A stretch of 22,770 nt of DNA from contig JAKBAQ010000017.1 in the NCBI GenBank assembly GCA_021808985.1, positions 1 to 22,770 of the forward strand, written 5' to 3'. A program made the position numbers and the translations under genes. The notes below the pieces were generated by a model. The model was not told the origin of the DNA and made no database searches. It saw only the letters and a list, made by a program, of their open reading frames with translations. Shown here piece after piece: positions 1-5,946 of this stretch (position 1 is the first letter of the stretch; the number at the start of each line of letters is the position of its first letter). The stretch comes from Pseudomonadota bacterium. Its GTDB lineage: Bacteria; Pseudomonadota; Alphaproteobacteria; Acetobacterales; Acetobacteraceae.

Positions 1-221
1 GCGGCGCCGACAATGAGCGCCGCATACTCAATGGTATTGAGCCCGCACATCATAACCCGCTCGCCGGTGCGCACGCCCTGTTTGAGCAGATATTCTCCCA
101 CCCGTGCCGACCAGGCGTAAAGCTCGGCGAAGGTGAGGTTATCGCCATCAACGCTGATCGCCACATTGCCCGGCAATTCCCGCGCCCACCATTTGAGCGC
201 ACTCTCAACCGTGAAAGACAT
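1..221 (-). CDS. AMP-dependent acyl-CoA ligase, N-terminal fragment (cut by window edge)
   Basis: This is the first 73 codons of a gene that runs off the left edge. The visible protein starts MSFTVESALKWWARELPGNV and contains LTFAELYAWSARVGEYLL followed by GVRTGERVMMCGLNTIEYAA. That is the usual N-terminal pattern of the ANL superfamily (acyl-CoA synthetase/AMP-binding enzymes). The ATP-binding loop and C-terminal domain lie outside the window, so substrate class cannot be judged. The likely role is activation of a carboxylic acid to its CoA thioester using ATP. The gene begins 39 nt after the stop of the thiolase-fold gene and is the last visible gene of the P450 operon. I chose the ATG at 221, which has GGAGG 12 nt upstream. 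An in-frame ATG at 233 touches that GGAGG directly and is less likely. Family is fairly certain; specificity unknown. Confidence 0.85.
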   Translation of the reverse strand, partial: MSFTVESALKWWARELPGNVAISVDGDNLTFAELYAWSARVGEYLLKQGVRTGERVMMCGLNTIEYAALIVGA

Positions 222-260
222 TTGCCGTCTCATCCTCCGCTTTATGGGTCGCGCGCCTGG

Positions 261-1424
261 TCAAAGCGTTTCAAACGTACCGAACAGGCCGGTGCTGCTC
301 ATCGTATCTCCCGGGCCGCCGGTCATCAGCGACAATTTCGCCCCCGGCACCTGGTTGCAGGATTCTCCGCGCAACTGCCGCACCGCCTCGGCCACGAGGC
401 CCATGCCGTGGATAAACCCCTCGGCAAGGTCGCCGCCCGATGTGTTCATGGGCAATTTTCCATGCGGGGCAATGAGGTTTTCAAATTGCAGTATCTCACC
501 CGCGGTCTCGGGCGTGCAGAAACCGTGATCAATCAGCGAGCCAATCCCCATCATGGTCATGTTCTGGTAGACTTGCAGCACGTTGACATCTTTCGGACCA
601 TAGCCCGATTCCGCCCACAGCCTGCGGGCCACGCCAATCTGCCCGGCGCCGCCATAGGGCTTGATATTCTCCTCCAGCGCGCCGCCGCCGGCCAGCATGC
701 CCATGGGCGTGGCAAGAATATAAGCGGGTGTCTTGGCCAAATTCCTGGCGCGCGCGGCGGAGACCACGAGAATGGCGCAGGCGCCGTCATTCTCGCGTGA
801 ACAGTCAAACAAGTTATAGGGCTCGGCGATCAGCCGGGCATTGTCATAGGTTTCATCATCCAGCACCGTGTTGCGGCCATAGGCGCGCGGGTTGTTGCGC
901 GCGTGATAATAGGCGGCCTTGGCCATGGCGCGCATGGCCGCATGGGGCACGCCGTCGGCCTCGAGCATGCGCTGGGCCCGCAGAGCCAGAATTTGCGCCG
1001 GAGATTCCAGGCCGTTGACCAGATATTGCGCCGCCGTGTCATTCTGGGCGACCGCCACACGCAGGCGCTGATGGCTGGATTCAGCCATGGAACGATAAAC
1101 CGCGACAATCTCGGCCTGCCCCGCGATGATGGCGCTGGCCGCGATGCCCAGAGCGCCCGGAATGCCGCCGCCATGCACCCAGGCCAGCGAGGCGAACCGG
1201 ACCTCACGCGTGCCGAGCGCCGAGACCAGTTTTTGCGCGTCATTGCGCTCAGAGGCGTAGGAGACGAAGCCATCGACATCGCGCGGGTCGATTCCGGCAT
1301 CCTCGCACGCCGCCACGATGGCGCGCAGAGCCAGCTTCAGCTCGGGGTCAGGCGAGGCGCCGCGCTTGTAGTAAGGGGTCTGGCCAATGCCGACAATGGC
1401 GGTTTTTCCACGAAACTGGCTCAT
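261..1424 (-). CDS. Thiolase-fold lipid-transfer protein, Ltp2-like candidate retro-aldolase
   Basis: A protein of 387 residues in the thiolase superfamily, lipid-transfer/SCP-x-like branch. It opens with FRGKTAIVGIGQTPYYKRG, typical of this branch. Where true thiolases have the nucleophile in a C-x-S-G context, this one reads AWVHGGGIPGALG, so the Cys is absent. The C-terminal GHPxG motif is replaced by NTSGGDLAEGFIHGMG. Both changes mark the non-thiolase members, some of which (actinobacterial Ltp2) pair with a DUF35 protein and cleave a beta-hydroxyacyl-CoA by retro-aldol reaction. The gene directly upstream encodes exactly such a DUF35 protein, and the two overlap by ATGA at 1421-1424, which implies translational coupling. 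That overlap is why I start at 1424 and not at the ATG at 1442. Tyr286 (in VYQNMT) is kept, whereas Phe337 (in EGFIHG) sits where I recall a second catalytic Tyr in Ltp2. Aldolase function is inferred from family and partner. Confidence 0.85.
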   Translation of the reverse strand: MSQFRGKTAIVGIGQTPYYKRGASPDPELKLALRAIVAACEDAGIDPRDVDGFVSYASERNDAQKLVSALGTREVRFASLAWVHGGGIPGALGIAASAIIAGQAEIVAVYRSMAESSHQRLRVAVAQNDTAAQYLVNGLESPAQILALRAQRMLEADGVPHAAMRAMAKAAYYHARNNPRAYGRNTVLDDETYDNARLIAEPYNLFDCSRENDGACAILVVSAARARNLAKTPAYILATPMGMLAGGGALEENIKPYGGAGQIGVARRLWAESGYGPKDVNVLQVYQNMTMMGIGSLIDHGFCTPETAGEILQFENLIAPHGKLPMNTSGGDLAEGFIHGMGLVAEAVRQLRGESCNQVPGAKLSLMTGGPGDTMSSTGLFGTFETL

Positions 1425-1891
1425 GGCGCGGCACCGCCCCACGGCGCGCGCGCCACCGCCGGATCGGGAACCCAGACAATCGACGGATAATTCTTGGATT
1501 TTGCCGTGGGCGGCCTGATCTCGCCGCGCACCGGCGCGCCGATCCTGATCACCTCGTCAGGGCCTTCAAACATGCCCAGCACCCGCGCGCCGCCCGCATG
1601 CGCAAGCTCCACCAGCGCGGTGACATAGGGCACATCCTCGGCGCGCTCTTTCACACGGTCAAACGCATACCAGCTGCGGGTCCAGGTAAACACGGTGCCG
1701 CGCGGCTCCACCTCCACCCACTCCAGCTCCCAGGCGCCGCATTGCGCGCAGCGGAAATGCGCCGGCCACATCCAGCCCTTGCAGACGGCGCAGCGCGAAA
1801 GCCGAAACTCCCCGCGCGACAAGGACCGCCAATATTCATCATCGGCCCCGATGCCGCCGATGATCTTCGCCTGTTCGAAACTATATTCCAT
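1421..1891 (-). CDS. Zn-ribbon/OB-fold DUF35 protein (ChsH2/aldolase-partner type)
   Basis: A small protein of 156 residues. The N-terminal part carries a rubredoxin-like zinc ribbon, CAVC then CAQC (Cys34, Cys37, Cys48, Cys51), followed by an OB-fold with the typical GTVFTWTRSW strand and PYVTALVEL. This is the DUF35 arrangement (acyl-CoA-associated OB-fold). Such proteins act as partner subunits of thiolase-fold enzymes, and in steroid side-chain degradation the DUF35 domain of ChsH2 is needed by the aldolase Ltp2. The stop overlaps the start of the thiolase-fold gene by ATGA, so a stoichiometric complex is likely. No MaoC-type hydratase domain is fused, unlike some ChsH2 proteins. A TTG at 1900 could also start the frame, but the ATG at 1891 has AGG 10 nt upstream and is preferred. 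It begins 39 nt after the P450 stop. Confidence 0.88.
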   Translation of the reverse strand: MEYSFEQAKIIGGIGADDEYWRSLSRGEFRLSRCAVCKGWMWPAHFRCAQCGAWELEWVEVEPRGTVFTWTRSWYAFDRVKERAEDVPYVTALVELAHAGGARVLGMFEGPDEVIRIGAPVRGEIRPPTAKSKNYPSIVWVPDPAVARAPWGGAAP

Positions 1892-1930
1892 GAGATGCAA
1901 ACCTGTTCAGGAACGGGGCGTCGCGGCCGC

Positions 1931-3136
1931 TCACGCGGCGCGCGGCGTGAGAATAACCGGCAGCGACATGAAACCCTGGTTGAGCCCCCCCGCCATTTCA
2001 GGCGGCAAGGCGGGATCAAGCGCGAAACCCTCATAACGCCGCAGCAACTCATCGAGCGCGACACGCAGCTCGAGCTTGGCGAAGAACGACCCGATGCAGC
2101 GATGAATGCCGGCGCCAAAACCAAGATGCTGCACCGGGATGCGATCGAGGACAATCTCCTCCGCGCGGTCAAACTTGGCGGGGTCGCGGTTGGCCGCGCC
2201 AAAGGCGAGCAGCAGCCGGTCCCCCGCGCGCAGCGCCCGCCCCCCGAGGCTGACATCCCGGGTGACCGTGCGGGTGAGATAAGTGGCCGGCGAGGCAAAC
2301 CGCACGACATCCTCGGAGGCTGAACCGATCAAGGCCGGGTTGGCGCGAAGGGCGGCGGTATCCTGCGGGTGCTGTGCCAGCCACCAGATGAAGGTGGCCA
2401 GCGCGATCGCCGTGGTATCAAAACCGCCGATGAGCAGCAGGCGGATGGTGGAAATCTGCTCTTCCAGCGTCAGCGCGCGGCCGTTCACCTGCCCCAGAAC
2501 AACGGAGGAGAGAATTCCCTCATCCGGATCGGCGGCAATCTCCCGGTGGCGGAGCAGCGCCGTTTCCACATAACGGGTCAGCTTCTCGGCGGCGCCGGTC
2601 TTCGTCCCGCTCGCCACCTCATGGTGCAGGTCAACAACCAGCTCATCGAGAAACGGCGCATCCGCGGCGGGCAGGCCTATCAGCGCCAGCGCGGCATAAA
2701 CCGGCAGCGGCCGTGCGAGGCGGGCGACAATATCAATTTTCGTCTCGTTCTTGAAACCATCTAGCAGGCCGGCCACGAGGCGGCGGATCTCCGGCTCCCA
2801 CAGATTAACCTTCTCCGGCGTGAGAAATTTCGCCAGCAGGGCGCGATACTCGCGGTGCATCGGCTGATCTATCTCGGCGGGAATATGCGGGGTGCGCAGC
2901 GCCGCGGCGGGCGGCAAGGTTATGCCATCTCCCGAGCGGTACAAATCAGGCTTGAGCAGAACCTGCATCAGCTCCGCATATTTGGAGACGATGTAAAAGC
3001 CGCCATATTTCTCGCCATGCGGCAGAGCGGGCGCGGCGCGCATCTGGGCCCACAGGCAAGCCGCCTGGGCGCGGCTTTCCGCCGTGTGAAGGTCAAACCC
3101 GCAAAATGCGCCATCGGGCGCCGGTGCATCCGCCAT
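1931..3136 (-). CDS. Cytochrome P450 monooxygenase
   Basis: A soluble bacterial P450 of 401 residues, the first gene of the operon. The heme-binding loop is FGAGIHRCIG at 340-349 with Cys347 as the thiolate ligand. The oxygen-activating I helix has GGFDTT at 237-242. RDPAKFDRAEEIVLDR around 317-332 is the PERF/meander region. The K-helix, normally ExxR, reads SEDVVR at 274-279, so Asp276 replaces the usual Glu. No membrane anchor or fused reductase is present, so this is a class I P450 needing a ferredoxin and reductase; a putidaredoxin-type ferredoxin is encoded at 5576-5893. It probably hydroxylates the ring or side chain of the hydrophobic acid handled by the locus. The CYP family cannot be assigned by eye. 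A sigma70 promoter with two overlapping palindromes lies 83-111 nt upstream. Confidence 0.95.
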   Translation of the reverse strand: MADAPAPDGAFCGFDLHTAESRAQAACLWAQMRAAPALPHGEKYGGFYIVSKYAELMQVLLKPDLYRSGDGITLPPAAALRTPHIPAEIDQPMHREYRALLAKFLTPEKVNLWEPEIRRLVAGLLDGFKNETKIDIVARLARPLPVYAALALIGLPAADAPFLDELVVDLHHEVASGTKTGAAEKLTRYVETALLRHREIAADPDEGILSSVVLGQVNGRALTLEEQISTIRLLLIGGFDTTAIALATFIWWLAQHPQDTAALRANPALIGSASEDVVRFASPATYLTRTVTRDVSLGGRALRAGDRLLLAFGAANRDPAKFDRAEEIVLDRIPVQHLGFGAGIHRCIGSFFAKLELRVALDELLRRYEGFALDPALPPEMAGGLNQGFMSLPVILTPRAA

Positions 3137-3186
3137 CTTGTTCCTCGACTTCCCTCACCGCGCCCTTGGCTGGTGGGCCGTTAAAT

Positions 3187-3203
3187 TGTGCTAATATCGC
3201 ACA
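3187..3203. promoter_or_regulatory. Operator-like palindrome A upstream of the P450 operon
   Basis: A 17-bp inverted repeat, TGTGC-TAATATC-GCACA, with 5-bp arms. Its centre (3195) is 21 bp, two helical turns, from the centre of palindrome B. On the minus strand it reads TGTGCGATATTAGCACA, sharing TGTGCGATA with the site upstream of the DUF1302 operon. It would lie just downstream of the predicted transcription start. It is probably bound by the IclR protein encoded next door (inferred). Confidence 0.55.
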
Positions 3204-3207
3204 TTTG

Positions 3208-3224
3208 TATGATAATCGATCATA
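3208..3224. promoter_or_regulatory. Operator-like palindrome B covering the P450 promoter -10 box
   Basis: A perfect 17-bp inverted repeat, TATGAT-AATCG-ATCATA, with 6-bp arms. Its upstream arm (minus strand) is the predicted -10 box TATGAT, so a protein bound here would block RNA polymerase. With four preceding bases it matches the site upstream of the DUF1302 operon: TTTGTatGATAATCgATCA here against TTTGTgcGATAATCaATCA there. Confidence 0.6.
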
Positions 3225-3247
3225 ATCGCTCGCAACACCCAGGTCAA
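3219..3247 (-). promoter_or_regulatory. Sigma70-type promoter of the P450-DUF35-aldolase-ligase operon
   Basis: On the minus strand TTGACC (3247-3242) and TATGAT (3224-3219) are separated by exactly 17 bp; each hexamer matches 5 of 6 consensus bases. Transcription would begin near 3211, about 75 nt before the P450 ATG. The -10 lies inside palindrome B, which points to repression, or to ligand-dependent control by an IclR-family protein. Confidence 0.6.
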
Positions 3248-3276
3248 TACAAGGAAGGCAGCCTCTCAACCGCCGC

Positions 3277-4098
3277 TCAAGGCAAAATGGTCGCCAGATA
3301 ATGCTGGATTTCCATCAGCCTCGGCAGCAGTTCGGTCTTCATATACGCCACGGCCTCGGGCGAGGCCTGCATGGCGATATTCATGGCCGCCACCACATTG
3401 CCGGAGATATTGAGCACCGGCACCGCAATGCCGCAGGCGCCGTAATCAACCTCCTGGAAAATGATCGAATAGCCATTGCGCCGGACAGTCTCGAGTTCCG
3501 CGAGCAGATCATCGATTTGGGTCAGCGTGCGCTCGGTCAGGGCGCGGCGCTCACTGCCGGCGAGAATGGCGCGCGCCTTCTCCTGCGGCAGGGCGGCCAG
3601 CAGCACGCGCCCCATGGCGGTGCAGTAGGTTGGCATGCGGCTCCCCACATGCAGCCCGATGCCGATGAGCCGGTGATGCGCGGCGCGGGCAATGTAGATG
3701 ATCTCATCGCCATCAAGAACCGAAGCGGAGCAGGAGACTTCCGGAAACTGGTCGGCCAGCCGTTCCAGAGACGGCCGGATGAGCTTGGGCAGCGAAGCCG
3801 AGAGGTAGGAACTGCCCAGCCGGAGAATTTTCGGGGTCAACTCATAGACCCGGCCATCGCACCGCGCATAGCCGCCGGCCACGAGTGTAAAAACACAGCG
3901 GCGGGTGGATGCACGGTCCAACCCGGCAATGCGGGCCACCTCCGCGATTGTCATCGGCTTACGGCCGTTGCCGAACGCCTCTATGACAGCAATGCCCTTG
4001 GCGAACCCGCCCATTTGGTTGGCGTCACGGCTTTCGGTCTGCGGCGCTGCGTCGTCTCTGCTGATTTCGTTCATCCTGTCCATCCCCAACTGCGGCAT
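3277..4098 (-). CDS. IclR-family transcriptional regulator 1
   Basis: A protein of 273 residues with the two IclR parts. There is an N-terminal winged helix (about 31-90, TIAEVARIAGLDRASTRRCV as the helix-turn-helix) and a C-terminal effector domain (about 105-273) with the family signatures YCTAMGRVLLA and GYSIIFQEVDYGACGIAVPV. The wording resembles the PcaR/PcaU/PobR branch that controls aromatic and related catabolism. It sits between the P450 operon, on the same strand and 140 nt upstream of the P450 start, and the divergent hydratase gene. Operator-like sequences occur on both sides, so it is the best candidate for control of this locus, possibly with autoregulation. The start at 4098 is tentative: GAGAG stands 3 nt upstream, and in-frame ATGs at 4083 and 4074 have no better site. 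The ligand is unknown. Confidence 0.92.
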   Translation of the reverse strand: MPQLGMDRMNEISRDDAAPQTESRDANQMGGFAKGIAVIEAFGNGRKPMTIAEVARIAGLDRASTRRCVFTLVAGGYARCDGRVYELTPKILRLGSSYLSASLPKLIRPSLERLADQFPEVSCSASVLDGDEIIYIARAAHHRLIGIGLHVGSRMPTYCTAMGRVLLAALPQEKARAILAGSERRALTERTLTQIDDLLAELETVRRNGYSIIFQEVDYGACGIAVPVLNISGNVVAAMNIAMQASPEAVAYMKTELLPRLMEIQHYLATILP

Positions 4099-4130
4099 TC
4101 ACTCTCGGCGGCTGGCATGAGCCTCACGGA

Positions 4131-4140
4131 CTAATCGCAC
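4131..4140 (-). promoter_or_regulatory. GTGCGAT half-site upstream of IclR regulator 1
   Basis: The minus strand reads GTGCGATTAG, 33 nt before the IclR ATG. The same GTGCGAT core occurs in the P450 and DUF1302 promoter regions. It could serve autoregulation. A 7-mer can recur by chance, so this is weak on its own. Confidence 0.3.
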
Positions 4141-4206
4141 CCGGCGGTGCTTCCCCATCCAGCCAAATTCTGATCGTCTTTAGAGTCTATCTGCGGAACG
4201 AGCTAT

Positions 4207-4248
4207 TTGACAGCCCGCGACCACCCCTCATACTGTGCGTTTATTATC
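4207..4248 (+). promoter_or_regulatory. Possible promoter and operator half-site for the enoyl-CoA hydratase operon
   Basis: A consensus -35 box TTGACA (4207-4212) is followed after 18 bp by a poor -10, TACTGT (4231-4236). The -10 overlaps TGTGCGTTTATTATC (4234-4248), which resembles the TGTGCGATA..ATC element at the other two promoters. The remainder of the 241-bp intergenic region 4099-4339 shows no gene. Confidence 0.35.
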
Positions 4249-4339
4249 TTTTTGAGCTTTATTCGACCGGCTTAAGCTATTTTCCATTTATTTCCCTTTC
4301 CGCCGGCCGCCGGCACGCCCCGAGGGAGCAGATTTCTCC

Positions 4340-5089
4340 ATGACCGAACCTCTGACAATCGAGACATTGACGGGCCGCGAGACGGCATATTTCGTGGTGC
4401 GCGACCGCGGGCCGGTGCGGTTCATCATCATGAACCGGCCGCGGGCGCGCAATGCCCTGAACCGCGAGATGCGCCGCGCGTTCCCGGATTTGCTGCAACA
4501 GGCCGAGGCGGCGCCAGGTATCCGCGCGATCGTGCTGACCGGTGCCGGCACCAGCTTCAGCGCCGGGGTGGATGTGAAGGAAGGCCGGATCGGGCCGTCT
4601 CTGCCGCCGATCAGCCCCAACCCCGCGGAAGTGCTGCGGGGCATGCGCAAGCCCGTGATCGCCGCGGTGAACGGCGCCTGCGTAACCGGCGCGCTGGAGA
4701 TGGCCCTGAGCTGCAGCTTCATCGTCGCCTCCACGCGGGCGCATTTCGCCGACACGCACCTGGCCCTGGGCAAGTTTCCGCGCTGGGGCCAGAGCGCGCT
4801 GCTGCCCGCCGCCATCGGCGCCCAGCGCGCCCGGCGGATGCTGCTGACCAGCGAACCGATTGACGCGGCAAGAGCAGCCGATTGGGGATTGGCAGCCGAA
4901 ATTGTGCCACCTGAAGCGCTGCTGACCCGGTGCCTTGAGCTGGGCAGCCGCATCGCCCGCACAGATGAGGCGGCAATGGCCAGCTTGCTCGCATTGATGC
5001 ATGAGACGGACAAGGCCGCCCTGGCGCCGGGGATTGAAGCGGAACAGCACGCCGCCACATGTTTCACCCACGGCCCGAAGCCGCCATAA
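4340..5089 (+). CDS. Enoyl-CoA hydratase/isomerase family protein
   Basis: A crotonase-fold protein of 249 residues. The first oxyanion-hole strand is TSFSAGVDVKEG (71-82) and the second is NGACVTGALEMAL (111-123), with Glu120 at the first catalytic Glu position. At the second catalytic Glu position the protein has His140, in FADTHLALGKFPRWG (136-150). That FADTH..xG..PxWG pattern is known from a branch of the family that is not classical crotonase. The likely role is hydration of a 2-enoyl-CoA to a beta-hydroxyacyl-CoA, which would feed the Ltp2-like aldolase, but isomerase, hydrolase or lyase activity is possible in this fold. GGGAG lies 11-12 nt before the ATG. It is the first gene of a two-gene unit with the thioesterase, which starts immediately after it. 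Confidence 0.88.
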   Translation: MTEPLTIETLTGRETAYFVVRDRGPVRFIIMNRPRARNALNREMRRAFPDLLQQAEAAPGIRAIVLTGAGTSFSAGVDVKEGRIGPSLPPISPNPAEVLRGMRKPVIAAVNGACVTGALEMALSCSFIVASTRAHFADTHLALGKFPRWGQSALLPAAIGAQRARRMLLTSEPIDAARAADWGLAAEIVPPEALLTRCLELGSRIARTDEAAMASLLALMHETDKAALAPGIEAEQHAATCFTHGPKPP

Positions 5090-5094
5090 ACGCC

Positions 5095-5562
5095 ATGCTT
5101 GGCCACAGGAGCAACAGCTTGCACACCCCCCACCCCGCCGCCACGCCTCCGGACGAAAGCTGGACCATGCTCGAATTCTCAGGTCCGTTCGCGCTGAACA
5201 ATGGCCCCATGTTCATCCGTCTTGCCGCGCTCGATGCCGCGGAGCCGGCCCGCTTTGGCCTGAGGGTGGAGGAAAAACACTGCAATCCGCTGCATATATG
5301 CCATGGCGGCATGCTCGCCACCTTCATGGACATCGTGCTGGCGCGCGGCCTGCAATATGACATGGGCAAACCCCAAGGGCAGTTGCTGACGATGAGCATG
5401 AGCCTGGACTATCTGGCGGCGGCGCCGCTTGGCGCATGGCTTGAAAGCCGGGTCTCAGTGCTGCGCAAAAGCCGGACCACCGGGTTTGTTCAGGCCGTCA
5501 TCTATGATGGCGAGACGCCCGTGCTGCGGGGAAACGGCATTTTCCGCATCCCCGCGAAATGA
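5095..5562 (+). CDS. PaaI-like hotdog-fold acyl-CoA thioesterase
   Basis: About 155 residues with a single hotdog domain. The PaaI-type active-site segment is HCNPLHICHGGMLATFMDI (62-80), with Asn64, His70-Gly-Gly and Asp79 in the places expected for thioesterases of this group. It probably hydrolyses an acyl-CoA intermediate, releasing CoA when intermediates accumulate, or acts in the pathway proper. The start is uncertain. The ATG at 5095 lies 5 nt past the hydratase stop, an ATG at 5059 would overlap the hydratase by 31 nt, and an ATG at 5167 would still leave the domain intact. None has a strong ribosome-binding site. It ends 13 nt from the convergent ferredoxin gene. Confidence 0.85.
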   Translation: MLGHRSNSLHTPHPAATPPDESWTMLEFSGPFALNNGPMFIRLAALDAAEPARFGLRVEEKHCNPLHICHGGMLATFMDIVLARGLQYDMGKPQGQLLTMSMSLDYLAAAPLGAWLESRVSVLRKSRTTGFVQAVIYDGETPVLRGNGIFRIPAK

Positions 5563-5575
5563 GGCAAGGCGCCGC

Positions 5576-5893
5576 TCAATCCTCGGGCGCGATGGTGACG
5601 CGCAAGCCATCCAGCGCGTCCGTGAAGCTGATCTGGCACGACAGGCGCGACGTTTCCCGGCGCTCGGAGCTCGCCTCCAGCAGGTCGTTCTCCGCCTCGC
5701 CCATGGCCGGCAGCCTGTCAGCAAAGGCGGGATCGATATAGACATGGCAGGTGGCGCACGAACAGCAGCCGCCGCACAGGGCAATGATCTCATCTATGCT
5801 GCCGTCCCGGATGGCTTCCATGACCGAATGGCCGTGCACCCCCTCCACAACCTCCTCGGTGCCATCACGCTTAATAACCACAAGCTTCGACAT
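5576..5893 (-). CDS. [2Fe-2S] ferredoxin, adrenodoxin/putidaredoxin type
   Basis: A 105-residue ferredoxin. The cluster ligands follow the adrenodoxin/putidaredoxin spacing C-x5-C-x2-C-x36-C: Cys40, Cys46, Cys49 and Cys86, with extra Cys43 and Cys44 in the same loop (LCGGCCSCATCHVYIDP). Proteins of this type carry electrons from an NAD(P)H ferredoxin reductase to class I P450s, so the P450 at 1931-3136 is the natural partner; the Rieske oxygenase is a second possibility. The gene closes the transport operon, 53 nt after the RND pump stop, rather than sitting beside the P450. The start at 5893 (MSKLVVIKRDG) has AAGGA about 7 nt upstream; longer in-frame starts would add an unrelated Arg/Ala-rich stretch. 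No ferredoxin reductase gene is in the window. Confidence 0.95.
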   Translation of the reverse strand: MSKLVVIKRDGTEEVVEGVHGHSVMEAIRDGSIDEIIALCGGCCSCATCHVYIDPAFADRLPAMGEAENDLLEASSERRETSRLSCQISFTDALDGLRVTIAPED

Positions 5894-5946
5894 AAATTTT
5901 CCTTTGTTCAAAAAACCAGCAATCGGCGCCGTGCGGCCGGGCCGGA

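Noticed and set aside
4277..5071. Long minus-strand frames opposite the enoyl-CoA hydratase
   Set aside because: The plus strand has crotonase motifs in order; the antisense products look like typical shadows.
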